From Agathobacter sp. (GTDB taxonomy: Bacteria > Bacillota > Clostridia > Lachnospirales > Lachnospiraceae): a stretch of 60,673 nucleotides of DNA. Position numbers and translations under genes: made by a program. Shown in pieces: positions 8,580-17,169 of the stretch. Where the stretch lies: assembly GCA_022769125.1 (NCBI GenBank), contig JALEKN010000039.1, forward strand, positions 1 to 60,673. Reading direction: 5' to 3'. Within the stretch, counting starts at the first letter, position 1; each line of letters begins with the position of its first letter. The notes below the pieces were generated by a model. That model was not told the DNA's origin. It did not search any database and saw only the letters and a list, made by a program, of their open reading frames with translations.

Positions 8580-8608
8580 TTGACAAATAGGTTTTCTTTC
8601 GTTATAAT
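8580..8608 (+). promoter_or_regulatory. consensus sigma-A promoter of the double ABC importer operon
   Basis: TTGACA (8580-8585) and TATAAT (8603-8608) with a 17-bp spacer make a perfect consensus promoter. It begins 24 bp after the kinase stop codon. Transcription should start near 8615. Confidence 0.92.
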
Positions 8609-8614
8609 CTATTG

Positions 8615-8714
8615 GTATAATTTAAGAAACTAAAGCGTTGGTGTGGAAAAGCGCGGGCGCGCAAAAATGAAGCCGCGAGGAAGCGATGAACCGCATTGGT
8701 TTTATCGCTTTTTT
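8615..8714 (+). promoter_or_regulatory. 5' leader with intrinsic terminator (candidate attenuator)
   Basis: Between the promoter and the lipoprotein gene the transcript carries an intrinsic terminator. AAGCGATGAACC pairs with GGTTTTATCGCTT (8681-8710, one bulge), followed by a T run. Just upstream CGCGG (about 8653) can pair with CCGCG (about 8674) to close another hairpin. A terminator inside the leader of an import operon implies conditional read-through. I cannot match the upstream part to a known riboswitch class or T-box. The terminator is clear; a metabolite-sensing function is inference. Confidence 0.6.
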
Positions 8715-8733
8715 GCTTTATTTAGGAGGAAGA

Positions 8734-9723
8734 ATGATGAAAAAGAAAATCGTATCAATGGTTTTGGCTGCAACAATGGCAATGGGGCTGGCTGCCTGTG
8801 GAAGCACAGAGGCAGACAATCAGGCAAGCACTAGTACAGATGGCAAGACCTACAAGATTGGTGTGTGCCAGCTGGTACAGCATCCGGCATTGGATGCAGC
8901 GACAGAAGGATTTCAGGCTGCACTTACGGAAAAACTCGGAGATTCTGTGACATTTGAGGTGCAGAATGCATCCGGAGAGAGTACAAACTGCCCGACTATC
9001 GTGAACGGACTGATTTCCGATGGTGTGGATCTTATTATGGCAAATGCAACAGCCCCGCTTCAGGCGGCAGCATCTGCGACAGCAGATATCCCGGTTCTTG
9101 GAACTTCTGTAACAGACTATGCAACTGCCCTTGAGATTGAGGATTGGACAGGTACTGTTGGCAATAATATTTCTGGTACATCTGATCTTGCCCCGCTTGA
9201 CCAGCAGGCAGCAATGCTCAATGAACTGTTCCCGGATGCAAAGAATGTCGGACTGTTGTATTGCTCAAGTGAACCGAACTCCGTATACCAGTGTTCCGTG
9301 ATCGAGGGATACTTGAAGGACTATGGATATGAAGTTACCTGGTATGCATTTACAGATACCAATGATGTTACTTCTGTAGCGCAGTCAGCAGCAGATGCAA
9401 GTGATGTAATCTACATCCCGACCGACAATACCGCCGCATCCAATACGGAAGCGATTGCAAACGTTGTTATCCCGGCAGGGGTTCCGGTAATCGCCGGTGA
9501 GGAAGGAATCTGCAAGGGCTGTGGTGTTGCAACATTAAGCATCAGCTACTATGACCTTGGATACTCCACAGGAGAGATGGCATATGAGATTTTAGTAAAT
9601 GGAGCTGATGTTTCAACAATGGCAGTTAAGTATGCTCCGAATGTTACGAAGGAATACAATGTAGCAAATTGCGAAGCATTAGGAATTACCGTTCCGGATG
9701 ACTATACCGCAATCGCTGAATAA
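8734..9723 (+). CDS. ABC importer substrate-binding lipoprotein, copy 1 (TrpX/ABC_sub_bind type)
   Basis: A 329-aa lipoprotein. A Lys-rich start and hydrophobic signal end in the lipobox MGLAAC, so the protein is anchored by cysteine. The mature part has the two-lobe ABC_sub_bind pattern: YKIGVCQLVQHPALDAATEGF, then NGLISDGVDLIMANAT, GTSDLAPLDQQ and IYIPTDNTAAS. Relatives bind amino acids such as tryptophan/tyrosine or other small ligands, so the exact ligand is open. ATG 8734 has AGGAGGA 5 bp upstream. It is the first gene of a six-gene operon of two complete importers. Confidence 0.87.
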   Translation: MMKKKIVSMVLAATMAMGLAACGSTEADNQASTSTDGKTYKIGVCQLVQHPALDAATEGFQAALTEKLGDSVTFEVQNASGESTNCPTIVNGLISDGVDLIMANATAPLQAAASATADIPVLGTSVTDYATALEIEDWTGTVGNNISGTSDLAPLDQQAAMLNELFPDAKNVGLLYCSSEPNSVYQCSVIEGYLKDYGYEVTWYAFTDTNDVTSVAQSAADASDVIYIPTDNTAASNTEAIANVVIPAGVPVIAGEEGICKGCGVATLSISYYDLGYSTGEMAYEILVNGADVSTMAVKYAPNVTKEYNVANCEALGITVPDDYTAIAE

Positions 9724-9736
9724 TCAGGAGGTTTTT

Positions 9737-10684
9737 ATGGATTTTCTTATCGGTCTGTTAAATGCCATGCCCGGTGCGGTAGCGCAAGGATTAATCTGGG
9801 GTATTATGGCAATTGGCGTGTACATAACCTATAAGATCTTGGATGTAGCAGATCTGACCGTGGACGGCTCCCTTTGTACAGGGGGAGCGGTCTGCGTTAT
9901 TCTGACAATCAATGGAACACCAGTCTGGGTTGCGTTTTTGATGGCTTTTATCGCAGGACTTCTGGCGGGAATGCTTACGGGTATTTTCCACACAAAGTTT
10001 GGCATTCCGGCAATCCTCGCAGGAATTTTGACGCAGCTTGCACTGTATTCTATCAATCTTCATATTATGGGATGGGGAACAGACAACGGAAGCAAGTCAA
10101 ATCTTCCGGTCAGCGTAGACAAATACAAGCTTCTGGTATCTGCACGCTATGTGCGTGAGATATCATTGCGCAATCCGTTACTGCTGCTTGCAATATTTTT
10201 GGTGGTGATCATTGCAATTTTGTATTGGTTCTTTGGAACAGAGCTGGGGGCTTCTCTTCGGGCAACCGGTGCTAATGGCAATATGGCGAGAGCACAGGGA
10301 ATTAATACAAATACCACGAAGGTGCTTGGTCTTATGCTTTCCAATGGACTTGTTGCTTTAAGCGGCGCTCTTTTGGCAGAATATCAGGGCTTTTCCGATG
10401 TTAATATGGGACGTGGTGCAATCGTTATCGGTCTTGCCGCAGTCATTATCGGAGAGGTTGTGTTCGGTAAGATTTTCCGTAACTTTAGTCTGAAGCTTTT
10501 ATCATGTGCGATCGGTGCAGTTATATACTACATCGTGATCCAGTTTGTGCTTCGCCTTGGCCTTTCAACCGATGATCTCAAACTCTTGTCAGCTTTGGTT
10601 GTGGCAATGTTCCTTGCAGTTCCATATTGGAAGAACAAATATGTTGGCGGAAAGCGCAAGAAGGGAGGCAATGAGAATGCTTGA
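9737..10684 (+). CDS. ABC importer permease, copy 1 (branched-chain/TrpY type)
   Basis: A 315-aa integral membrane protein of the BPD_transp_2 family with about eight to nine helices. Family features include ILDVADLTVDGSLCTGGA near residue 33 and the coupling segment LGASLRATGANGNMARAQGI (about 172-191), which contacts the ATPase. It starts at ATG 9737 behind CAGGAGG, 13 bp after the lipoprotein gene, and overlaps the ATPase gene by 8 bp. It forms the channel for the lipoprotein's ligand. Confidence 0.88.
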   Translation: MDFLIGLLNAMPGAVAQGLIWGIMAIGVYITYKILDVADLTVDGSLCTGGAVCVILTINGTPVWVAFLMAFIAGLLAGMLTGIFHTKFGIPAILAGILTQLALYSINLHIMGWGTDNGSKSNLPVSVDKYKLLVSARYVREISLRNPLLLLAIFLVVIIAILYWFFGTELGASLRATGANGNMARAQGINTNTTKVLGLMLSNGLVALSGALLAEYQGFSDVNMGRGAIVIGLAAVIIGEVVFGKIFRNFSLKLLSCAIGAVIYYIVIQFVLRLGLSTDDLKLLSALVVAMFLAVPYWKNKYVGGKRKKGGNENA

Positions 10685-11471
10685 GATTTCAAACGTGTAT
10701 AAGACATTCAATAAGGGAACGGTAAATGAGAAAACCGCTCTTAACGGCCTTTCTTTGAAGCTTGAAGAGGGAGATTTTGTGACGGTCATCGGAGGAAATG
10801 GCGCCGGAAAATCAACCATGCTGAATGCTGTCGCGGGCGTATGGCCGGTGGATAGTGGAAAGATTGTCATTGACGGAGTGGATGTGACGGCACTTCCGGA
10901 GCATAAACGCGCAAAATATATCGGACGCGTCTTTCAGGATCCGATGACAGGAACAGCTGCAACCATGCAGATTGATGAGAACCTGGCATTGGCAAAGCGT
11001 CGTGGCAAAAAGCGTGGACTTCGCACGAATTTGTCAAAGGCTGAGACTGCTGAGTTTAAAGAGTTACTCAAGGTTCTTGATCTTGGATTGGAGGATCGCC
11101 TTACCTCAAAGGTTGGTTTATTATCCGGAGGACAGCGGCAGGCACTTACCCTTTTGATGGCAACACTTGAAAAGCCGAAGGTACTTCTTCTGGATGAGCA
11201 TACTGCGGCACTTGATCCGAAAACCGCCGCAAAGGTACTTGATGCGACGGAGCGCATTGTCGGGGCAAACCAGCTTACGACATTGATGATCACACATAAC
11301 ATGAAGGATGCAATCACGCATGGCAACCGTCTTGTGATGATGAACGAAGGCCATATTATTCTGGATATCAAGGGTGAAGAAAAGGCTAAGCTTACGGTGG
11401 AGGAGCTTCTTCACCAATTCGAAAAGGTAAGTGGTCAGGAGTTCACCTCAGATAAGGCGATTTTGGGCTGA
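10677..11471 (+). CDS. ABC importer ATPase, copy 1 (TrpZ type)
   Basis: A 264-aa nucleotide-binding subunit with Walker A GGNGAGKST, Q-loop FQDPMTGTAATM, signature LLSGGQRQALTL, Walker B VLLLDEHTAALDP and switch His in MITHNMKD. Replacement of the usual DEPT by DEHT is typical of this importer family and is shared by the second copy. Of two nearby ATGs (10671 and 10677), the second is chosen because GGGAGG then has an 8-bp spacing. It overlaps the permease gene by 8 bp. Confidence 0.9.
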   Translation: MLEISNVYKTFNKGTVNEKTALNGLSLKLEEGDFVTVIGGNGAGKSTMLNAVAGVWPVDSGKIVIDGVDVTALPEHKRAKYIGRVFQDPMTGTAATMQIDENLALAKRRGKKRGLRTNLSKAETAEFKELLKVLDLGLEDRLTSKVGLLSGGQRQALTLLMATLEKPKVLLLDEHTAALDPKTAAKVLDATERIVGANQLTTLMITHNMKDAITHGNRLVMMNEGHIILDIKGEEKAKLTVEELLHQFEKVSGQEFTSDKAILG

Positions 11472-11529
11472 TGAAGAGGTGAGCCTCGAATTGACAAATA
11501 ATTTTTCAGATAGTTGGGAGAGATGTTTT

Positions 11530-12582
11530 ATGAAAAAGAAAATAGTATCCGTTTTATTAACGGCTGTGATGGCAATGAGCCTCGCTGCGTGCGGCTCTGG
11601 CACAGATGCCGGGGCAGGCGCAAGTGCAGATGATGCCAAGGTTTATAAGGTTGGTATTATCCAATTTGTAGATGATGCTTCCTTGAATCAGATTGAGAAG
11701 AATATTGAGACTGAGCTTGACAAAAAGGGCAAGGAGCTTGGTGTAACCTTTGATTATGCAGACTATACCTTCAATGGTCAGGCAGATGCAACAACACTTA
11801 ATCAGATCACAACACAATTGATTTCCGATGAAGTTGATGTTATCATCCCGATCGCAACGCCGACTGCGCAGATTGTACAGGCAGCAACGGAGGACAATCC
11901 GATTCCGGTTGTATTTTCGGCAGTATCGGATCCGGTCGGGGCAAGTCTTGTGACTTCTATGGATGCACCGGGATCTAACATCACAGGTACATCCGATGCG
12001 CTTAACACCAACACGATCATGGACATGATCTTTGCGGCAAATCCGGATGCAGATTACATCGGATTGCTCTACTCAAAGAGCGAGGATGCTTCCGCACAGG
12101 CGATCGCAGATGCCAAGGCATATCTGGATGCAAAGGGTGTCGCATACATAGAAAAGACCGGAACAACAACAGATGAGGTTTCCTCCGCGGCAGATGCTTT
12201 GGTGGCTGAAGGCGTAGATGCAATCTTTACCCCAACCGATAACACAATCATGACGGCAGAACTTGCAATCTACGAGAAGCTGGCAGAGGCTGGAATTCCG
12301 CATTATACCGGAGCTGATTCCTTTGCGTTAAACGGAGCATTTTTAGGATATGGCGTTGATTATGCAAACCTTGGCGTTGAAACAGCTGATATGGTAGTTG
12401 AGATTCTTGTTGATGGCAAGAATCCGGCAGAGATGGCAGTTAAGACGTTTGATAATGGTCTTGCGACCATCAATACACAGACCTGCGCTGCAATCGGTTT
12501 TGATCTTGAGACGGTAAAGGCTGCACTCGCAGATTACTGCACACAGATTTCTGAGATTGAGACAGCGGAAGAGTTTGAGTAA
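11530..12582 (+). CDS. ABC importer substrate-binding lipoprotein, copy 2
   Basis: A 350-aa lipoprotein with signal MKKKIVSVLL... ending in lipobox MSLAAC. It is homologous to copy 1 but clearly diverged: YKVGIIQFVDDASLNQIEKN, TTQLISDEVDVIIPIATPTAQ, TGTSDALNTNTIMDM and IFTPTDNTIMTAE. That divergence suggests a different ligand or affinity rather than a recent duplication. It ends in an acidic tail. The start is ATG 11530 with GGGAG 9 bp upstream. No separate promoter or terminator is obvious in the 58 bp after copy-1 ATPase, so it is probably in the same transcript. Confidence 0.87.
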   Translation: MKKKIVSVLLTAVMAMSLAACGSGTDAGAGASADDAKVYKVGIIQFVDDASLNQIEKNIETELDKKGKELGVTFDYADYTFNGQADATTLNQITTQLISDEVDVIIPIATPTAQIVQAATEDNPIPVVFSAVSDPVGASLVTSMDAPGSNITGTSDALNTNTIMDMIFAANPDADYIGLLYSKSEDASAQAIADAKAYLDAKGVAYIEKTGTTTDEVSSAADALVAEGVDAIFTPTDNTIMTAELAIYEKLAEAGIPHYTGADSFALNGAFLGYGVDYANLGVETADMVVEILVDGKNPAEMAVKTFDNGLATINTQTCAAIGFDLETVKAALADYCTQISEIETAEEFE

Positions 12583-12667
12583 AGCGGGATACCGGGGAAG
12601 TCTGGGCAATGTGAAGTGCCTGGATAGACAGTATACTTGAAAAGCAGGAATCTAGGAGGAGTTACAC

Positions 12668-13633
12668 ATGTTTATTACCCCTGCAATTTTGCAGACTGCA
12701 CTAGAAGTAGGATTGATCTACTCGCTGGTTGCATTATCCTTATATTTGAGTTTTTCCATATTGAACTTGTGTGATCTGTCTACGGATGGATGCTATACGT
12801 TAGGATGTGCGGTCGGTGCGGTGGTAACGATTGCCGGGCATCCGATCCTCGCAATGTTTGCTGCAATGCTTGCCGGCATCTGTTCGGGATTCATCACGGC
12901 GTTTTTACAGACGAGGCTTGGAGTGGAGAGCATTCTTGCCGGAATTATTGTGAATACAGGACTATATACCATTAACCTGATGGTTATGGGACTGTCATCC
13001 AATATCTCAATCTTTGGCGTGGATACGGTGTTTTCCTTGTTCAAAGGACTGAGTGATTCTGCATTTTGGCTGAATTGGTACAAATTGATCTTGATTGCTG
13101 TGATTGTGGCAATCATGTGTATCCTGATGATTATTTTCCTGAATACGAGGCTGGGATTGTCAATCCGGGCAACCGGAGACAATCCGGCGATGGTTAAATC
13201 TTCTTCCATCAACCCGGCATTTACGATTACAGTGGGGTTATGCGTATCAAATGCGTGTACCGGGCTTGCGGGATGCTTGATCGGTCAGTACAATAAAAGC
13301 TGTGACATCAACCTTGGAACAGGTATGGTTACAATCGCTCTTGCGTCACTTGTCATCGGAGAAACTCTGCTTGGAAAGCACGGAAGCGTCAAGAAAGGGA
13401 TTCTTGGAGTCCTGATTGGTTCCTGCCTGTATCGTATGATCGTGGCAATCGCACTTCGCTTAAATGTACCGACAGAGGCATTTAAGCTGGTGTCAGCGAT
13501 CATTGTTGCGCTCGCAATCGCGATGCCAAAGCTAAAAGAGTATGCGGCTCTCAAGCGAACTCAGGCGCAGGCAATCGCACATCACAAAGCGGAGAACGCC
13601 GCCTTAAGTAAAGGAGGCGATATTGATGCTTAA
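12668..13633 (+). CDS. ABC importer permease, copy 2
   Basis: A 321-aa BPD_transp_2 permease, homologous to copy 1. It has LSFSILNLCDLSTDGCYTLG near residue 18 and the ATPase-coupling segment LGLSIRATGDNPAMVKSSSI around residue 160. About eight helices are followed by a charged C-terminal tail. ATG 12668 follows AGGAGGAG. The 3' end overlaps the following ATPase by 8 bp, exactly as in copy 1, so the whole three-gene unit was duplicated together. Confidence 0.88.
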   Translation: MFITPAILQTALEVGLIYSLVALSLYLSFSILNLCDLSTDGCYTLGCAVGAVVTIAGHPILAMFAAMLAGICSGFITAFLQTRLGVESILAGIIVNTGLYTINLMVMGLSSNISIFGVDTVFSLFKGLSDSAFWLNWYKLILIAVIVAIMCILMIIFLNTRLGLSIRATGDNPAMVKSSSINPAFTITVGLCVSNACTGLAGCLIGQYNKSCDINLGTGMVTIALASLVIGETLLGKHGSVKKGILGVLIGSCLYRMIVAIALRLNVPTEAFKLVSAIIVALAIAMPKLKEYAALKRTQAQAIAHHKAENAALSKGGDIDA

Positions 13634-14441
13634 ATTAGTGGATGTCTACAAGACCTTTAACAGGGGAACGGTAAATGAAAAGAAAGCGTTAAACGGGCTT
13701 TCCCTTGAACTGAACGAAGGGGATTTTGCAACGATTGTCGGCTCAAACGGAGCAGGAAAGTCGACTATGTTTAATGCAATTGCCGGCAATTTCTTTGTGG
13801 AGAAGGGTTGCATTGAGTTAGATGGAGAGGATATTACATTTTCTCGCGAACACCAGCGTGCCAAGATGATCGGATATCTTTTTCAGGACCCGATGAAGGG
13901 AACTGCCCCGAATATGACAATCGAAGAAAATCTTGCAATTGCTTATTTGCGTGCCAGCACAGAACGGCATCAGTATTTTAGCCGGATATCCAAGAAAGAT
14001 AAAGAGATGTTCCGTGAGCATCTTGCATTACTTGGAATGGATCTTGAAAACCGGATGAAGAACCCGGTAGGTTTATTGTCCGGTGGGCAGAGGCAGGCAC
14101 TTACGCTTCTTATGGCAACAATCGTGACACCGAAGCTCCTTTTATTGGATGAACATACGGCTGCTCTCGATCCAGGAACTGCTGAGAAGGTCCTGACGCT
14201 CACAAAGAATATCGTTTCGGAGCGTAACATCACCTGTCTAATGGTTACACATAACATGAATCAGGCATTAAGTCTTGGCAATCGTACCCTGATGATGGAT
14301 AGCGGACGCATCGTACTAGACATCAGCGGGGAGGAACGAAGCCGTATGACGGTAGATGATCTGCTTGAGAAATTCTCTGTCGGAGCCGGCAAAGAATTTG
14401 ATAATGACAGGATACTGCTTTCTTCTGTAAAGAATAAGTAG
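13626..14441 (+). CDS. ABC importer ATPase, copy 2
   Basis: A 271-aa ATPase with Walker A GSNGAGKST, Q-loop FQDPMKGTAPNM, signature LLSGGQRQALTL, Walker B LLLLDEHTAALDP and switch His in MVTHNMNQ. It shares the DEHT variant and overall layout with copy 1. ATG 13626 is preferred over the TTG immediately before it. This is the last gene of the six-gene importer operon; a 12-bp-stem hairpin follows 14 bp later. Confidence 0.9.
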   Translation: MLKLVDVYKTFNRGTVNEKKALNGLSLELNEGDFATIVGSNGAGKSTMFNAIAGNFFVEKGCIELDGEDITFSREHQRAKMIGYLFQDPMKGTAPNMTIEENLAIAYLRASTERHQYFSRISKKDKEMFREHLALLGMDLENRMKNPVGLLSGGQRQALTLLMATIVTPKLLLLDEHTAALDPGTAEKVLTLTKNIVSERNITCLMVTHNMNQALSLGNRTLMMDSGRIVLDISGEERSRMTVDDLLEKFSVGAGKEFDNDRILLSSVKNK

Positions 14442-14454
14442 AGAATAAAAGGAA

Positions 14455-14484
14455 ATCTCCGGGAAAGGCTATTTTCCCGGAGAT
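14455..14484. terminator. hairpin terminator between convergent genes
   Basis: A perfect 12-bp stem (ATCTCCGGGAAA with TTTCCCGGAGAT) and a 6-nt loop lie between the end of the importer operon and the end of the dihydrouridine synthase gene. On the minus strand it is followed by a T-rich tract, so it may stop transcription from both sides. Confidence 0.75.
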
Positions 14485-14490
14485 AACTGT

Positions 14491-15417
14491 TTAATCACGA
14501 AACATCTCATCAACAAGAACTTTATATTCTGCATAATTCTGGCATTTGCGAATCCTTTTTAGTGTTTTTTCACGTCCAGGGAAACTATTTCCAAGAAATC
14601 CCCATATTTCCTTCATATGCATAACGGCATCTTTTTCACCAGAGAAAATGGACAAATAACCGGAATAGATTTCATCACAGAAAGAGCGGAGCTTTTCTCT
14701 TCGGACAGATTCGGGCAAGACCTCTCCCTTGATCTGCGCGGCAAGCCAGGGGGCAGCCAGAAGACCACGCCCGATCATAATGTTGTCCAGAAGAGGAAAA
14801 CGTTCCGTGATCGTCGTGTAAGTTCCTAAGGATACAATATCCCCATTATAGCAGAGTGGGATACGAACCGTATCATATGCTTTCTTAAAACAGTCAAGGT
14901 GCGGGGCCCCATTATAAAACTCTGCGCGCACGCGAGGGTGGATGATAAGTTCGTCAATCGGGTATTTGCGGTAAATATCAAGAATTGCAGCCCATTCTTC
15001 AGTGGAGTTAAAGCCGATGCGAGTCTTTATGGACACGCGAAAATCTGCATGGCTGTATATTTCATAGAGAAAATGATCCAGCTCCTTTGGATAGAGCAGA
15101 AGACCGGAGCCGCGCTTCTTGGAAGTGACAGTGCCGGAAGGACAGCCGAGATTGATATTGACTGTGTTGTAGCCAAACGCTGCGAGCCGATGCCCCATGT
15201 CGATGACTTCCTCGGCTTTGTTTGACATAAGCTGTGGAATCAGACGGATCCCTGGATTGTTTTCAGGGGAGATGTCTCGGAGAACTTTCTTGTTAAAATT
15301 CTTCCCGGCAGGGATAAACGGGGTGTAATAGGTATCGATACCTCCGAAATTATGCAAAAAGGCGTTACGGACAATATATCCGGTAATTCCCTCCAAAGGG
15401 GCAAGGCTGATGGTCAT
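14491..15417 (-). CDS. tRNA-dihydrouridine synthase
   Basis: A 308-aa FMN-dependent Dus-family enzyme that reduces uridine in tRNA. The barrel starts with LAPLEGITGYIVRNAF. NINLGCPSGTVTSKKRGSGLL carries the catalytic cysteine and the conserved KKxxG loop. KTRIGF, LIIHPR and CYNGDI with MIGRGLLAAPW form the FMN phosphate site. ATG 15417 is chosen because AGGAG lies about 7 bp upstream and the barrel begins there. The gene stands alone, convergent with the importer operon. Which uridine is modified cannot be told. Confidence 0.88.
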   Translation of the reverse strand: MTISLAPLEGITGYIVRNAFLHNFGGIDTYYTPFIPAGKNFNKKVLRDISPENNPGIRLIPQLMSNKAEEVIDMGHRLAAFGYNTVNINLGCPSGTVTSKKRGSGLLLYPKELDHFLYEIYSHADFRVSIKTRIGFNSTEEWAAILDIYRKYPIDELIIHPRVRAEFYNGAPHLDCFKKAYDTVRIPLCYNGDIVSLGTYTTITERFPLLDNIMIGRGLLAAPWLAAQIKGEVLPESVRREKLRSFCDEIYSGYLSIFSGEKDAVMHMKEIWGFLGNSFPGREKTLKRIRKCQNYAEYKVLVDEMFRD

Positions 15418-15631
15418 GGTAAACTCCTGAATTTGTTGTAATAAAATGTGGCAGTTAAAAGAGAATCGCAAATTGTTAACTTAACCTTTGTACAACCGCA
15501 GATTTCATGCGCCAGCTTCTATTATACAGAAGTTCGCTTATCTGGAAAGAGTTTTTGTTGTGTTTTCGGAAGAAAAAAGATATACTTTTAAACATAGGCC
15601 GCCGCTTGCGGCGATTTAAGGAGGATGATTC

Positions 15632-16567
15632 ATGAGCTACGCAGATCAGGTATTTGTATGTATGTGCAGAGATATTTTGGAGGAAGGAACCAGTACCGAA
15701 GGGGAAAAGGTCCGTCCGCATTGGGAGGATGGCACAAGTGCCTATACGATCAAGCGCTTTGGTGTGGTTAACCGATATGATTTATCAAAGGAATTTCCTG
15801 CAATCACACTCCGTAAGACATACATCAAATCCGCCACAGAGGAAATGCTTTGGATTTATCAGAGAAAATCCAATAATATCCATAATCTGCAGAGCACAGT
15901 ATGGGATGAGTGGGCAGATGAAGATGGATCAATCGGAAAAGCCTATGGGTACCAGATCGGGTCACCATATATTCATCATACAGCGGATGAGCCGGACGAG
16001 ACATTAAAAGAAAAGTATCCTTCCATCCGCTTCACCGAAAATACAAGCGGGCGGGGCAAAAAGTATAATGTCTGGCTGGATCAGATGGATGCAGTCATCT
16101 GGGATCTGCGCAATACGCCATTCAGCAGAAGAATTATTACAACTACATGGAATGTAGCAGAATTGCATGAGATGAATCTTCAGCCATGTGCATATAGTAT
16201 GACTTATAATGTAACCCAGAAAAAGGGCGATGACAAGCTGACTTTGAATGCTGTTTTGAATCAGCGCTCACAGGATGTACTTGCGGCAAATAACTGGAAT
16301 GTCTGCCAGTATGCGGTACTTCTTCATATGGTTGCGCAGGTGTGTGACATGAAAGTAGGGGAATTGGTACATGTGATTGCGGATGCACATATTTACGATC
16401 GCCATGTTCCAATCGTGGAGGAACTGATCCAAAGAGAACAGCATCCAGCACCAAAATTCTGGCTTAACCCGGAAATTAAGGATTTCTACAAGTTTACGAA
16501 AGATGATATCAAAATATCAGACTACGAGACCGGAGAGCAGATCAAGGATATCCCAATTGCAATTTAA
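15632..16567 (+). CDS. thyA: thymidylate synthase
   Basis: A 311-aa folate-dependent thymidylate synthase that makes dTMP from dUMP. The dUMP-binding arginines are in SRRIITTTWN, the active-site cysteine is in LQPCAYSMTYNV, NQRSQDVLAANNWNV contains the conserved Asp/Asn pair, and HIYDRH lies near the C-terminus. The family's more common PCH is PCA here, as in a known subgroup. ATG 15632 has AAGGAGGA upstream. It is followed 110 bp later by dihydrofolate reductase, its metabolic partner that regenerates tetrahydrofolate. Confidence 0.93.
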   Translation: MSYADQVFVCMCRDILEEGTSTEGEKVRPHWEDGTSAYTIKRFGVVNRYDLSKEFPAITLRKTYIKSATEEMLWIYQRKSNNIHNLQSTVWDEWADEDGSIGKAYGYQIGSPYIHHTADEPDETLKEKYPSIRFTENTSGRGKKYNVWLDQMDAVIWDLRNTPFSRRIITTTWNVAELHEMNLQPCAYSMTYNVTQKKGDDKLTLNAVLNQRSQDVLAANNWNVCQYAVLLHMVAQVCDMKVGELVHVIADAHIYDRHVPIVEELIQREQHPAPKFWLNPEIKDFYKFTKDDIKISDYETGEQIKDIPIAI

Positions 16568-16677
16568 AGCGAAACGCTGATTGGAAATGCCACGCATATG
16601 AAATGACAGCAGGGCAGCAGAAGGATATCTTGGATGCAATTTTGACAGCAGGAAATAACAGGAAAGAGGCATATACG

Positions 16678-17169
16678 ATGAATTTAATTGCAGCAGTTGA
16701 TGAAAATTGGGCCATCGGAAAGAATAATGAGCTGTTAGTACGGATCCCTATGGACCAGAAATTCTTCCGTGAGACAACAACCGGGAAGGTCGTGGTTATG
16801 GGAAGAAAAACGTTGGAAAGTTTCCCAAATGGTCTGCCGCTTAAGAACCGGACGAATATTGTATTGACACACAATCCGAACTATAAAGTAAAGGATGCGG
16901 TTGTGGTACATTCTATGGATGAACTGCACGAAGAACTGAAAAAGTATGATAGTGAAGACATCTATGTGATTGGCGGCGAAAAGATATATGAACAGCTTCT
17001 GGATGAATGCGATGTTGCACATATCACAAAGATCAATTATGCGTATGATGCAGACGCATATTTCCCGAATTTGGACGAAAAACCTGAATGGGTACTCACC
17101 GGAGACAGTGAAGAGCAGACATATTTTGATCTTGAGTTCTTTTTTTATCGGTATGAGCGTAAAAAATAA
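16678..17169 (+). CDS. folA: dihydrofolate reductase
   Basis: A 163-aa DHFR with the N-terminal strand MNLIAAVDENWAIGKNNELLVRIPMD, the NADPH-binding segment VVMGRKTLESFPNGLPLKNRTNIVL and the C-terminal YVIGGEKIYEQLL. The frame is open upstream, but ATG 16678 begins exactly at the family's N-terminus, with GGAAAGAGG before it. It acts with the upstream thymidylate synthase. The stop codon overlaps the start of the following transporter by one base. Confidence 0.92.
   Translation: MNLIAAVDENWAIGKNNELLVRIPMDQKFFRETTTGKVVVMGRKTLESFPNGLPLKNRTNIVLTHNPNYKVKDAVVVHSMDELHEELKKYDSEDIYVIGGEKIYEQLLDECDVAHITKINYAYDADAYFPNLDEKPEWVLTGDSEEQTYFDLEFFFYRYERKK

Noticed and set aside
8667..8834. Leader peptide rich in aromatic residues (HWFYRFF) over the terminator before the importer operon
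   Set aside because: No ribosome site lies at a proper distance from ATG 8667, the frame runs far into the lipoprotein gene, and T-rich terminators encode Phe/Leu by chance.
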